This document shows positions 7,974 through 16,720 of a stretch of DNA of 62,821 bases, in pieces (within the stretch, counting starts at the first letter, position 1; each line of letters opens with the position of its first letter). The stretch is from Woeseiaceae bacterium (GTDB lineage: Bacteria; Pseudomonadota; Gammaproteobacteria; Steroidobacterales; Woeseiaceae). The translations under genes and the position numbers were made by a program. The DNA lies in contig JAJFKV010000038.1 in NCBI GenBank assembly GCA_021773055.1, positions 1-62,821 of the forward strand, read 5' to 3'. A model generated the notes under the pieces. That model searched no databases, was not told where the DNA came from, and worked only from the letters and a program-made list of their open reading frames with translations.

Positions 7974-8537
7974 GTGCTGATTCTTGTAAACAAACCTTAT
8001 CAAGTGCTGTGCCAGTTCACCGATCCGGATGGCCGAGTCACTTTGGCGGACTATGTCGATGCACCCGGCGCTTACCCGGCCGGGCGGCTCGATTTCGACA
8101 GTGAGGGCCTATTGCTCCTGACTAACGACGGGCGACTACAAGCCAGGATCAGCCAACCCAGATCGAAGATCCGCAAGGTTTATTGGGCGCAGGTCGAAGG
8201 CACAGCAAGCGATGAGCAAGTCGGGGCTTTGCGCGGCGGAGTCGAACTCAAGGACGGCGTCGCAAGAGCCGTAGAGGCACGACGTATAGAACAACCACCC
8301 ATGCTTTGGGACCGGGATCCGCCAATTCGCTATCGGAAAACTGTCACTGACACCTGGATGGAGATTACGCTGGCCGAAGGACGGAATAGACAGGTGCGGC
8401 GTTTGACCGCCGCGGTTGGGCTGCCAACGTTGCGGTTGATTCGGTGTGCGATTGGGCCCTGGACCTTGAATGGGCTGGCGCCTGGGGAGACGGCTTGTGT
8501 GAGTAATGAAGAGGCTTGGGCGGCTTTGAGCTCCTGA
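7974..8537 (+). CDS. rluE: 23S rRNA pseudouridine synthase, RluE-type
   Basis: RsuA/RluE-family enzymes convert a specific rRNA uridine to pseudouridine (U2457 of 23S rRNA for RluE). The 187-residue protein starts at GTG 7974, placed 8 nt after a strong AGGAG (7961-7965); an ATG at 7941 lacks this site. It begins [15 protein letters not shown] and has the catalytic motif [17 protein letters not shown], with Asp40. [21 protein letters not shown] closes the fold. No S4 domain is present, as in RluE. Divergent from icd, an order shared with E. coli. Confidence 0.9.
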   Translation: MLILVNKPYQVLCQFTDPDGRVTLADYVDAPGAYPAGRLDFDSEGLLLLTNDGRLQARISQPRSKIRKVYWAQVEGTASDEQVGALRGGVELKDGVARAVEARRIEQPPMLWDRDPPIRYRKTVTDTWMEITLAEGRNRQVRRLTAAVGLPTLRLIRCAIGPWTLNGLAPGETACVSNEEAWAALSS

Positions 8538-8582
8538 GCAGCTTTGCGGCTGCCGCTTCGCTCCGCACTTGGCGCGCTCCTA
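8536..8582. repeat. REP-like GC-rich segment between convergent genes
   Basis: Read on the minus strand the segment begins CGTAGGAGCGCGCC and continues through GCGGAGCGAAGCGGCAGCCGC. GTAGGAGCG is the head sequence of REP elements common in pseudomonads and relatives. It lies between the stops of rluE and the DAHP synthase gene, and the TAG inside GTAGGAG is the stop codon of the latter. I noticed no second copy in this window, so repeat status is inference from sequence style. Confidence 0.35.
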
Positions 8583-9935
8583 CGGTTGTTTGTTCAGGCC
8601 CGAGATGCGCATTGCTACTTCCATTGCTTGCTCGTAATTGAGTCGTGGATCGACGGTCGATTTGTAGCTCCGCGCAAGATCAGCATCTGTCAGGCCGCGC
8701 GCACCGCCTGTACACTCGGTAACGTTCTCACCGGTTAATTCCAGGTGTACGCCGCCAAGGTAGCTGCCCATCGAATCATGCACCTTGAATGCCGACTCCA
8801 ATTCCGCCACGACATTATCGAAACGCCGTGTTTTCGTGCCGTCTGACGTACTTTCGGTATTGCCATGCATCGGATCGCAGACCCAGAGGACCGATGTCCC
8901 CATTTCTTTGACGGTCCGAATCATCTCCGGCAGATGCTCTTCGATCGATTTCGCGCCGAATCGATGAATCAGGGTCAATCGACCGGGCTCATTATTCGGG
9001 TTTAGCGCCTCTACGAGGCCCTGTAACCATTCGCGCGTCATTCCCGGACCGATCTTCACACCGACGGGATTCGCGATACCGCGAAAATACTCGATGTGTG
9101 CGCCGTCGAGTTGCGCTGTCCTCATTCCGATCCACGGAAAATGTGTCGTCAGGTTGTACCAGCGCTCGCGGCGATCGAGATAGCGCGTTTGCGCCTGCTC
9201 GTAGTGCAAGTGCAGGCCCTCGTGCGCGGCATAAATATCAGCGCGCTGGGTACGGTGAAATTGGCGACCTGACACAGTTTCCAGAAAATCGAGGGAATCT
9301 GAGATCGACGAAACAATACTGTGGTATTCAGACGCGGCCGATGAATGTCCAACCCAGTCGAGATCCCAGTATTCCGGGTGATGCAGATCAGCAAATCCGC
9401 CATCAATTAGTGACCGGACAAAATTCAAAGTTAGCGACGCGCGCTCATACCCACGCAGAATCATCTGCGGGTTCGGAATGCGCTCATCAGCCGTAAAGCC
9501 ACTACGGTTTACAAGATCTCCGCGAAAGCTCGGCAGAGTTACTCCATCACGAGTTTCGGTATCAGTAGAACGCGGTTTCGCGTACTGACCCGCCATGCGT
9601 CCGACTCGCACTACCGGTTTCTTCATCCCATAAATCATTACGAGACTCATCTGCAGCAGGATCTTCAGTTTGGCAACAATATTCTCTGACGTGCATTCGT
9701 CGAAAGTCTCAGCGCAATCGCCACCTTGCAGGACGAACGCTTCACCGCGTTGGGCCCTGGCAAAATGGGATTTGAGATCGTCAACTTCCCACGAAGTTGT
9801 AATCGGTGGCAATCGGCTCAGATCGGCAACTGCCCGGTCTAGCGCGGCCTGGTCCGGATATGAGGCCTGTTGTAGTGCCTCTTTGCTCTGCCAGCTAGCG
9901 GGATGCCAATCATTTTTGGGTAATGTTCTGCTCAC
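8580..9935 (-). CDS. Class II (plant-type) 3-deoxy-7-phosphoheptulonate synthase
   Basis: It condenses phosphoenolpyruvate with erythrose 4-phosphate to DAHP, the first step of aromatic amino acid synthesis. The 451-residue chain matches the class II family throughout: WQSKEALQQASYPD near the N terminus, FVLQGGDCAETF with the metal-binding cysteine, VGRMAGQYAKPRS, and later VKIGPGMT, LIHRFGAKSIEEHLP, WVCDPMHGNT and GGVHLELTGENVTECTGG. This family is unrelated in sequence to E. coli AroF/G/H. It is monocistronic on the minus strand, convergent with rluE. Its stop lies inside a REP-like segment. Confidence 0.94.
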   Translation of the reverse strand: MSRTLPKNDWHPASWQSKEALQQASYPDQAALDRAVADLSRLPPITTSWEVDDLKSHFARAQRGEAFVLQGGDCAETFDECTSENIVAKLKILLQMSLVMIYGMKKPVVRVGRMAGQYAKPRSTDTETRDGVTLPSFRGDLVNRSGFTADERIPNPQMILRGYERASLTLNFVRSLIDGGFADLHHPEYWDLDWVGHSSAASEYHSIVSSISDSLDFLETVSGRQFHRTQRADIYAAHEGLHLHYEQAQTRYLDRRERWYNLTTHFPWIGMRTAQLDGAHIEYFRGIANPVGVKIGPGMTREWLQGLVEALNPNNEPGRLTLIHRFGAKSIEEHLPEMIRTVKEMGTSVLWVCDPMHGNTESTSDGTKTRRFDNVVAELESAFKVHDSMGSYLGGVHLELTGENVTECTGGARGLTDADLARSYKSTVDPRLNYEQAMEVAMRISGLNKQP

Positions 9936-10188
9936 GTCGTCGCTTCTACTTTTATCGGCTGGGCCGACAGTTTGTTGGCCGGAAAACGCGGACTATGCCA
10001 CGGCTGAATTTAAGGCTCAAAAGTTTCTCATGTAATCAACAGTTTAGAAAGACTTTTTCAGGGAACTTCAGGGACTGGACAACTAGCTTCGCGAAGCGCT
10101 TGATTTCGCGTTATTTTTCTCCATGTCGCAGGTATGGCAAGCAAGCCGCGACATTGGCACAATGCGCGCCGACCTTTGGAGCATAACG
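9936..10188. other. Divergent intergenic region, largest gene-free gap
   Basis: This 253-bp gap separates the divergent DAHP synthase and aldehyde dehydrogenase genes and should hold both promoters. A GCTTCGCGAAGC palindrome lies at about 10086-10097. I see no convincing small gene and cannot name hexamers with confidence. Confidence 0.4.
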
Positions 10189-11712
10189 ATGAAAGAAATT
10201 CTTGATCAACTGGGCCTAAGCTCGGTTAACGACGGTACCTGGTTCGGCGCCGAAGCACGCAGCGATGAATCAGCGCCCCTGATTGAATCCAGCAATCCGG
10301 CAACGAACGAGCTTATCGCCAGCGTTCGAGCCACAAGCATGGAGCAGTACGAAGACGTCGTCGCGAAAGCGCAGGAATCGTTCCTTACGTGGCGCGCTGT
10401 GCCGGCCCCGGTTCGCGGCGAGGCCGTGCGCAACATTGCCATCGCACTGCGCAAACACAAAGACGCGCTCGGCAGCCTTGTGGCACTTGAGAACGGCAAG
10501 ATCAAGGCAGAGGGCGACGGCGAAGTTCAGGAGATGATCGACATTGCCGACTTTGCGGTTGGCCAGTCACGGATGATGTACGGCCGCACGATGCACTCGG
10601 AACGCCCGAAGCATCGCATGTACGAGCAATGGCACCCACTGGGCATCGTCGGCACGATTTCGGCATTCAACTTCCCGGTCGCTGTCTACGCCTGGAATGC
10701 CTGCATTGCCGCAATCTGTGGAAACGTCAACATCTGGAAACCGTCGTCAAACACGTCTTTATGTGGCGTAGCCGTGCACAAAATTATCAACGAAGCGCTC
10801 GAAGGAATGGACCTGCCGCCCGTATTCTTCCTGATCAACGGTGGCAAGGGTTCGCATGACCTCGCGGAGCGATTTGTTAACGACAAACGAGTCAACCTGA
10901 TTTCGTTCACGGGCTCGACATGGGTCGGCCGCGGCGTTGGTGAACGGCTCGCAAATCGCCTGGGCAAATGCCTGCTCGAACTGGGCGGCAACAATGCGAT
11001 CATCGTGGATGAACATGCCAACCTCGACCTCGCTATTCCGTCGATCGTCTTCGGTGCGGTCGGTACAGCGGGGCAACGGTGTACATCGACACGTCGCGTA
11101 ATCGTGCATCGCACACGCTTCGACGAAGTGAAAAATACGCTGGTCAAAGCCTATAGCCAGGTGCGTATCGGCGATCCACTCGATCCCGACACATTAATGG
11201 GCCCCCTGATCAATGATGCAGCTGTGAGAACTGTTGAGGCTGCGTGCGAATCTGTCCGTGAAGCCGGCGGCGAAATCCTCTGTGGTGGTGAGCGCATCGA
11301 CGGACCCGGCAACTTCATTACGCCGGCGATCGCGGTGGTTCAGAACGACTGGGAAATCGTGCAACACGAGACATTTGGCCCGATCCTGTATCTGATTCCG
11401 TTCGAGACACTCGACGAAGCCATCGCATTGCAGAACGGCGTTGTGCAAGGTCTATCGTCATCGATCTTCACGGACAACGTGCAGAATGCCGAGTACTTCC
11501 TGTCGGCGGGCGGTTCCGACTGCGGCATCGCCAACGTCAATATCGGCACTTCCGGTGCGGAAATCGGCGGCGCGTTTGGCGGCGAGAAAGAGACCGGCGG
11601 TGGTCGTGAGGCGGGAAGCGACGCATGGAAAGCCTATATGCGACGTCAGACGAATACGATCAATTGGGGCAAAGACTTGCCACTGGCTCAAGGCATTAAT
11701 TTCGACCTGTAG
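10189..11712 (+). CDS. ALDH7-family aldehyde dehydrogenase (aminoadipate-semialdehyde type)
   Basis: This is an NAD(P)-dependent aldehyde dehydrogenase. The 507-residue protein starts at ATG 10189 behind GGAG with 7-nt spacing. Catalytic Glu264 is in [10 protein letters not shown] and the nucleophile Cys298 in [23 protein letters not shown] and [13 protein letters not shown] are typical of the ALDH7A1 (antiquitin) group, whose members oxidise alpha-aminoadipate semialdehyde/piperideine-6-carboxylate in lysine catabolism. That substrate is inferred from family resemblance; no other lysine-catabolism gene is adjacent. It is convergent with the asparaginase-like gene, and the two coding ends overlap by 17 bp. 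Confidence 0.87.
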   Translation: MKEILDQLGLSSVNDGTWFGAEARSDESAPLIESSNPATNELIASVRATSMEQYEDVVAKAQESFLTWRAVPAPVRGEAVRNIAIALRKHKDALGSLVALENGKIKAEGDGEVQEMIDIADFAVGQSRMMYGRTMHSERPKHRMYEQWHPLGIVGTISAFNFPVAVYAWNACIAAICGNVNIWKPSSNTSLCGVAVHKIINEALEGMDLPPVFFLINGGKGSHDLAERFVNDKRVNLISFTGSTWVGRGVGERLANRLGKCLLELGGNNAIIVDEHANLDLAIPSIVFGAVGTAGQRCTSTRRVIVHRTRFDEVKNTLVKAYSQVRIGDPLDPDTLMGPLINDAAVRTVEAACESVREAGGEILCGGERIDGPGNFITPAIAVVQNDWEIVQHETFGPILYLIPFETLDEAIALQNGVVQGLSSSIFTDNVQNAEYFLSAGGSDCGIANVNIGTSGAEIGGAFGGEKETGGGREAGSDAWKAYMRRQTNTINWGKDLPLAQGINFDL

Positions 11713-12187
11713 ACTCGAATCGGTTTTCGGCTCGGTTCTTGCGGACCGCGCCGGCTTCGAAAACCTGACCGCTCATTGAGATATACACGCCTGGCTTGGC
11801 GACCTGCACGGTTGCGACTGCCATACCCACGTTAAATACTGCGTCGGTGGTTCGAAATCGGGCCGGTGTCAGCGCGCCTGTAATTACGATTGTCCTGCCA
11901 TCGAGATCACTCAGGACTTCGGCCGTCTCCGGCATCGTGTCCGTACCGTGCGTGATGATGTAATGCGTTGCATCGTCGTTCGCGATGAAATCATGCAGAA
12001 CCTTACGATCGTCGTCATCGATCTCGAGGCTGTCCTTTTGAAAAAGCGAAACCACATCGTATTCAAAATCGACCAGACCATCCGTGAGAATGTGTTGCAC
12101 CACAGATTCGCCAACCTCGAACTGGCTTAATGCGTCAAAGTAAATTTTGTCGATGGTGCCGCCTGTCGTAATAAAGCGAATTCGCAT
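11696..12187 (-). CDS. Single-domain asparaginase-like protein
   Basis: The 163-residue protein (ATG at 12187) corresponds to the N-terminal domain only of type I/II L-asparaginases, which are usually about 330 residues. Both active-site threonine motifs are present: ITTGGTIDK near residue 10 and [11 protein letters not shown] near residue 80. [15 protein letters not shown] follows. The C-terminal domain that completes the normal intersubunit site is absent, yet the gene ends cleanly, so it is a compact family and not an evident truncation. It starts 7 bp after the PhoQ-like gene and is probably in its operon. Enzymatic activity is uncertain. Confidence 0.8.
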   Translation of the reverse strand: MRIRFITTGGTIDKIYFDALSQFEVGESVVQHILTDGLVDFEYDVVSLFQKDSLEIDDDDRKVLHDFIANDDATHYIITHGTDTMPETAEVLSDLDGRTIVITGALTPARFRTTDAVFNVGMAVATVQVAKPGVYISMSGQVFEAGAVRKNRAENRFESTGRN

Positions 12188-12194
12188 ATCAGGA

Positions 12195-13574
12195 CTAGTC
12201 CGATTTGGCCGGCGTAACCGGCGGTATCGAGACTGTAATCTCTGCGCCGCCAAGTTTCGACTCCTGAATTGACAATTGTCCGCCGTATGACTGCGCGATT
12301 TCTTTCACAACGGCAAGGCCGATGCCGTGCCCGGGCGTTGCTTCGTCAAGACGCATGCCTCTTTGCAATAACGCATCGGCCGCATCCTGCGGTATTCCCG
12401 GCCCATCGTCAGAAACCGATAGCACCATCCCGCTGGCAATTGCGCTCGCGCCAACCGTCGGCACAACGCTGACACGTACCTTTTTCTCACACCATTTGCA
12501 GGCGTTGTCCAAGAGATTACCGGCCAATTCCAGAAAATCACCCGTATCACCACGAAATTGCGTACCGGATTCGATGCTTACTTCAAAGTCGGGTGCCTTG
12601 TCGTGATAAACCTTCTTCAGACCATCGATCAACCGGGTTACTTCTTTCTCAACATGGACCGATTGCAGCACCAGTTTTTCCGAGACTGATGTGGCGGGTT
12701 TGCGTAACTGGTAGCGAACGATTTCATCCATACGATCGATCTGCTCATTGAAGCGATCACCGAACTGTTCGCTTTGTTGGCCGCCGAGTAAGGCGCGCAT
12801 TGCGGCGAGCGGTGTCTTCAAGCTGTGCGCAAGATTGTCGAGCGTAACGCGATACCGATCCGAGCGAGCTCGTTCACTGTCGATCAGTAGATTCATGTTG
12901 CGAGCGACACCGGTAAGTTCTGTGGGGAATCGGTTGGACAAGGACACACGACTGCCGCTTTCGATTTCACCAATTTCCGTTTCGATTTTCCTGAGCGGCT
13001 TCATCAGGCCGCGCAACAGGAATGAAAAAGCCAACAGCATCGTTGCGGCCACAGCGGCGAACCAGCCGAATAATTGCCTCCGAAACCCCGCAACCTGCGC
13101 GTTAAACGAATCCATGCTCTCGGCGACTTTGAACACGTAGGATTTCGACACTCCGCCATCAAACTCCCAATCGACGGCGAGGCTTAAGGTCAGCAGCGGT
13201 GTGCCATCGCGCAAGCTTTCCTGTGAGAATAATTGATTGCCGGTTTCCGGAACCGGGCCATCGGGGATTTCCAGACCCAGCGCCGATACGGAACGCCAGA
13301 TCACAGCGCCCTCCGCGTCTCGTAATTCACCATACAGGCCGGAGTCGATCTGACCAAAACGCGGTTCCCTTAGTTGCTCGGGAAGCACCAGTTCCGCATC
13401 GTCACCAGGTTCTGCCGCTGCGAGCAACGCGATGAGATTGCCGTCCAGGATATCTCTCCGCGATTGCTCACCGGCTTCGGTAAAAGCGGTATTTAGTACG
13501 GCGATGGTGGCCCCAAAGAAAAGCAACAGCAGCACACTGACGGAGATCAGGAGTCGGCTGCTAAGAGAATACAT
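12195..13574 (-). CDS. PhoQ-like sensor histidine kinase
   Basis: This 459-residue inner-membrane kinase has TM1 at about 9-29 and an acidic periplasmic domain at about 30-168 with many Asp and Glu (EPGDDAELVL, VDWEFDGG). TM2 is at about 169-189, followed by a HAMP linker. The H-box DNLAHSLKTPLAAMR carries phospho-acceptor His250, and the ATPase domain has NLLDNACKW, DDGPGIP and GHGIGLAVV. The HSLKTPLA and DNACK signatures are those of the PhoQ group. An acidic periplasmic face fits sensing of divalent cations or cationic peptides, which is inference. It begins directly after the regulator gene. Confidence 0.88.
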   Translation of the reverse strand: MYSLSSRLLISVSVLLLLFFGATIAVLNTAFTEAGEQSRRDILDGNLIALLAAAEPGDDAELVLPEQLREPRFGQIDSGLYGELRDAEGAVIWRSVSALGLEIPDGPVPETGNQLFSQESLRDGTPLLTLSLAVDWEFDGGVSKSYVFKVAESMDSFNAQVAGFRRQLFGWFAAVAATMLLAFSFLLRGLMKPLRKIETEIGEIESGSRVSLSNRFPTELTGVARNMNLLIDSERARSDRYRVTLDNLAHSLKTPLAAMRALLGGQQSEQFGDRFNEQIDRMDEIVRYQLRKPATSVSEKLVLQSVHVEKEVTRLIDGLKKVYHDKAPDFEVSIESGTQFRGDTGDFLELAGNLLDNACKWCEKKVRVSVVPTVGASAIASGMVLSVSDDGPGIPQDAADALLQRGMRLDEATPGHGIGLAVVKEIAQSYGGQLSIQESKLGGAEITVSIPPVTPAKSD

Positions 13575-14261
13575 CTAGTCCGCCTGATTCCGCTCCAGCG
13601 CGAAGCGATAGCCGCGGCCGCGTAGCGTCTCGATAGGCTTGATAGAATTATCCGGATCCATTTTCTTGCGCAGCCGTCCAATGAAGACCTCAATAACGTT
13701 GCTGTCACGCTCGAAGTCCTGATCGTAAAGTCGATCCGTGAGTTCCGCTTTGGAAATCACCTGGCCTGCGCGCACCATAAGGTACTCGATTATCTTGTAC
13801 TCGAAGCTGGTCAGCTCTATCGTCACATCACTCACCTTCAATTCCTGGCGCGACATGTCCAGCGAAACCGGACCAGCATCAAGCTGCGATGATGCCCACC
13901 CCCCGCTGCGGCGCAACAAAGCATTGACGCGAGCACTGACTTCTTCGAAATGAAACGGCTTCACAACATAGTCGTCGGCACCAGCGCTGAGTCCATCAAC
14001 CTTGTCCTCCCAACGATCGCGCGCCGTGAGAATAAGTATTGGGTAAGTTTTACCGTCAGCGCGAACCTGACGAATGATGTCGAGTCCCGACATGCCCGGA
14101 AGACCAAGATCAACGATCGCAAGATCTATTGGATATTCCTGAGCAAAATACAGCCCTTCGGTACCATCGGCTGCTTGCTCAACAGCGAAACCCAATTCTG
14201 TGAGCTCCTGCGTAAGTGTTTCGCGCAGAGTCACATCATCTTCAATTACCAGTAATCGCAT
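13575..14261 (-). CDS. PhoP-like OmpR-family response regulator
   Basis: This 228-residue regulator has a receiver domain with acidic pocket E7-D8-D9, phospho-acceptor Asp51 (IVDLGLPG) and Lys101 (VVKPF). A C-terminal winged helix (SFEYKIIEYLMVRAGQVISK, DSNVIEVFIGRLRKK, IETLRGRGYRF) binds DNA as a dimer on direct repeats. It is immediately upstream of the PhoQ-like kinase, with no gap. The PepSY gene ends up to 23 bp upstream of its start, so the PepSY, glycine-zipper, regulator, kinase and asparaginase-like genes may be one transcript. Confidence 0.9.
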   Translation of the reverse strand: MRLLVIEDDVTLRETLTQELTELGFAVEQAADGTEGLYFAQEYPIDLAIVDLGLPGMSGLDIIRQVRADGKTYPILILTARDRWEDKVDGLSAGADDYVVKPFHFEEVSARVNALLRRSGGWASSQLDAGPVSLDMSRQELKVSDVTIELTSFEYKIIEYLMVRAGQVISKAELTDRLYDQDFERDSNVIEVFIGRLRKKMDPDNSIKPIETLRGRGYRFALERNQAD

Positions 14262-14284
14262 GTTCCCGTCCCTTGGTTGAAGGG

Positions 14285-14638
14285 CTAGCGTTGACGGCCA
14301 TTGACCTTGTGGGTCTTGACCTTGCCATCCTTGATAACTTTGATGTAATGCACTTCGCGGCCGCCCTGAATTTTGGTTTCAGCGCTGAGGACCCTGCCGC
14401 CGGTGCGGCGTCGCACAGACTCGGTCGCCTGTGCCAGGCTCATTCCACCACCCTGCGATACACGCAGCTCGGGACTGCCCTGATACTGGACATGCTGTTC
14501 CCTGAGTGTTTCTTCGATGTCGAAGGCACTCGCTGTTGACGGCGAGAAAGCCAGGCCAACGATGAATAGCAATGTCAGTATCAGACGCATTCGCCAAGTG
14601 TCGTATGACAGCCGGTTGATTGCAATGAAGCGCGTCAC
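14285..14638 (-). CDS. Exported PepSY-domain protein
   Basis: This small 117-residue protein has an N-terminal signal (hydrophobic LILTLLFIVGLAFS, cleavage after STASA near residue 38) and a compact PepSY-like domain (SLAQATESVRRRTGGRVLSAETKIQGGREVHYIKVIKDGKVKTHKV). PepSY domains are found in protease propeptides and in periplasmic modulators of signalling. The GTG at 14638 is favoured by GGGAG 7 nt upstream; an ATG at 14590 would give a shorter, more usual signal peptide. Its place ahead of the PhoP-like gene suggests a role as target or modulator of that system. Confidence 0.78.
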   Translation of the reverse strand: MTRFIAINRLSYDTWRMRLILTLLFIVGLAFSPSTASAFDIEETLREQHVQYQGSPELRVSQGGGMSLAQATESVRRRTGGRVLSAETKIQGGREVHYIKVIKDGKVKTHKVNGRQR

Positions 14639-14653
14639 ACCAAATCTCCCGGA

Positions 14654-15220
14654 TTACCCAGCCGGCCGTATGTCTACCCGCACGCGGAGCTTGTTGCCCG
14701 GGTCGTAAGGCATCTCGGTCACATATTTTTGGCCGTGATAACGATAGGTCACGCGGTATCCGTCAATGCGTTCTTCGCTGTGTTCACGATAGCTCGTCTT
14801 GCAACGTTCTACCTGACGCGAGTGTTGCTCCGCACCGTTTTGGCCTTGACGATTTCTGGCCGAATTATTGCCTATGGCGGCACCGAGAAGACTGCCAGCT
14901 ACAGTTGCTGCATCATTGCCCCTGCCACTACCAAACTGATGCCCGACAACTCCACCAATGACAGCGCCGAGAAGCGTTCCACCCGCTCTCGTGCCCGCGT
15001 AAGGGTCAACGGTGTAATACTGAGTTTCTTCCCAGCATTCGCGGACCGGCGTCTTTACAGTGACGTAGTTAACGATGGGCTGCGAAGATACGACCTGAGC
15101 GTAGTCGTACGTGCCGCGGTCATTCCGCGACGCACGATAATCGTGGTCTGCAAAAGCCGCTGGAGTTCCGAGAAGCATCGCTGCGGACGCCAGGGCTGCG
15201 AGTTTCGGTTTGCTATTCAT
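14654..15220 (-). CDS. Exported glycine-zipper 2TM protein
   Basis: This 188-residue protein has a signal peptide ending AFA (about residue 24). A central glycine-zipper segment (AGGTLLGAVIGGVVGHQFGSG and TVAGSLLGAAIGNN) resembles the SlyB/RcsF-type outer-membrane glycine-zipper family, but it has no lipobox. The C-terminal part (ERIDGYRVTYRYHGQKYVTEM) is the conserved tail of such proteins. SlyB-like proteins belong to the PhoP regulon in enterobacteria, so its position just upstream of the PepSY and phoPQ-like genes is suggestive. The role in envelope stability is inferred. Confidence 0.8.
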   Translation of the reverse strand: MNSKPKLAALASAAMLLGTPAAFADHDYRASRNDRGTYDYAQVVSSQPIVNYVTVKTPVRECWEETQYYTVDPYAGTRAGGTLLGAVIGGVVGHQFGSGRGNDAATVAGSLLGAAIGNNSARNRQGQNGAEQHSRQVERCKTSYREHSEERIDGYRVTYRYHGQKYVTEMPYDPGNKLRVRVDIRPAG

Positions 15221-15303
15221 TGTCCTGTCCTTTTGTCGTTAACTGGCGTTTTGCCAGCTTGGGGACAAGATTAGAGGAAGCGCAATGAACCGTGCCTGAA
15301 CGG

Positions 15304-16083
15304 CTAACCCACGCGTTTCTTGGCGGCGCGCCAGAATTGGTCCAGGGCTTCCAGATTGTAATCTTTGAAGCGCTTTGTGGTGGCCGCGACAGCGCCCTCC
15401 ATATCGCGAAACCGACGTTCGAACTTATGATTGGCGCCTGTCAGGGCCTTCTCCGGGTCGATGTCGAGATGACGAGCAAGATTAACGACCGCAAACAGGA
15501 CATCACCGAGTTCCTCTTCGATATGCGCTGTATCGCGAGTACCCGCCGCTTCCTCGAGTTCTTCGAGTTCCTCCCGAATCTTTTCGCGTGCACCCTGCCG
15601 ATCAGGCCAGTCAAAGCCCTCCCGGCTAGCCCGCTTGCCGAGTTTTTCCGCTCGTTTCAGGGCCGGCAACGCCTTGGCAACACCGGCCATAGCGCTGGCG
15701 TCAGCGGCGTTCGAGCGTTCGGCTGCCTTGATTTGCTCCCAGCTCCCTTCCTGTTTGCCGTTAGCCCGCTCGGACTCACTCCCAAACACATGCGGATGGC
15801 GACGCGTCATTTTGTCTGAGATGCCCGCCGCCACTTCGTCAAAGTCGAATAAACCCGCCTCCTCAGCCATTTGTGCGTGAAAAACCACCTGGAAGAGCAA
15901 GTCGCCGAGTTCGTCGCGAAGATCGCCCATATCGTCACGTTCGATGGCGTCGGCTACCTCATAAGCCTCCTCAACGGTGTACGGCGCGATGCTGCCAAAA
16001 TCCTGCTTAACGTCCCATGGACACCCACTTTGGGGATCGCGGAGCTTTCGCATGACTTCAAGTAGTTTATTGATATTAGACAT
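15304..16083 (-). CDS. mazG: Nucleoside triphosphate pyrophosphohydrolase MazG
   Basis: MazG hydrolyses NTPs and dNTPs to monophosphates and PPi, a house-cleaning activity. The 259-residue chain is near E. coli MazG (263). The N-terminal half has LRDPQSGCPWDVKQ, YTVEEAYEVADAIE and LRDELGDLLFQVVFHAQMAEE, the EExxE/ExxD metal-binding set. The second repeat carries REELEELEEA and IEEELGDVLFAVVNLARHL. Only 3 bp separate its start from the upstream Nudix gene, so the two are co-transcribed. Confidence 0.95.
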   Translation of the reverse strand: MSNINKLLEVMRKLRDPQSGCPWDVKQDFGSIAPYTVEEAYEVADAIERDDMGDLRDELGDLLFQVVFHAQMAEEAGLFDFDEVAAGISDKMTRRHPHVFGSESERANGKQEGSWEQIKAAERSNAADASAMAGVAKALPALKRAEKLGKRASREGFDWPDRQGAREKIREELEELEEAAGTRDTAHIEEELGDVLFAVVNLARHLDIDPEKALTGANHKFERRFRDMEGAVAATTKRFKDYNLEALDQFWRAAKKRVG

Positions 16084-16086
16084 ACT

Positions 16087-16638
16087 CTATTGATTTATCA
16101 GTATTTTACGTAGTGACATTATCATGAATGCCGTCGCACCCCAGATGCGTTCGCCCTCCCAGTGAAACTCGACCATCGGGACTCGCCGATCATGCGTTTC
16201 CCATTCCGTCCGAATGTCGTTGCCGGGATCCAGCAGGAAACGCAGTGGCACCTCGAAAGCGTATTCAACCTCACTGTGGTCAATATCAAGCTCGGCGCTC
16301 GCGGATATCAAGCCAACAACCGGGGTTACGGCGTAACCGGTAATGGTTGGCATTGTCGGCAGATAACCCACTACACAAACATGTCGGGAGGAAATACCCA
16401 CCTCCTCCTCGGTCTCCCGGAGCGCTGTGGCCTCGACACTTGCGTCGTGTTCCTCCATGCGACCGCCGGGAAAACTCACCTGGCCCGCATGATGCTTCAG
16501 CTCTGCCGAGCGCTGCGTTAGCAGCACCGAAAGGTCTGCGTCCCGTTCGATGATCGGCACCAGCACACCTGCGGGCTTGAGACTGCCGGATAGCTGCTCG
16601 CGCATCGGTTCGGGCCAACGCGAACTGCCCGGTGGCAT
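16087..16638 (-). CDS. CoA pyrophosphatase-type Nudix hydrolase (NudL-like)
   Basis: This 183-residue protein carries the UPF0035 signature (VLLTQRSAELKHHAGQVSFPGG) joined to a complete Nudix box, GGRMEEHDASVEATALRETEEEVGI. The combination is specific to CoA/acyl-CoA pyrophosphatases of the NudL/YeaB type, which cleave CoA to phosphopantetheine and 3',5'-ADP. The ATG at 16638 gives a normal length but has no ribosome site. The 30 codons upstream are open and protein-like with only an ATT behind an AGAGGGTGG, so the true start is unsure. It lies between fumC and mazG. Confidence 0.85.
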   Translation of the reverse strand: MPPGSSRWPEPMREQLSGSLKPAGVLVPIIERDADLSVLLTQRSAELKHHAGQVSFPGGRMEEHDASVEATALRETEEEVGISSRHVCVVGYLPTMPTITGYAVTPVVGLISASAELDIDHSEVEYAFEVPLRFLLDPGNDIRTEWETHDRRVPMVEFHWEGERIWGATAFMIMSLRKILINQ

Positions 16639-16720
16639 TACGATATCAGTCGGACTGGATGGCAGCTCAGTGCCTTGCAGGCGTTGCTGAATATAGGCCG
16701 ACGTAAGAATTACGTCGCTA

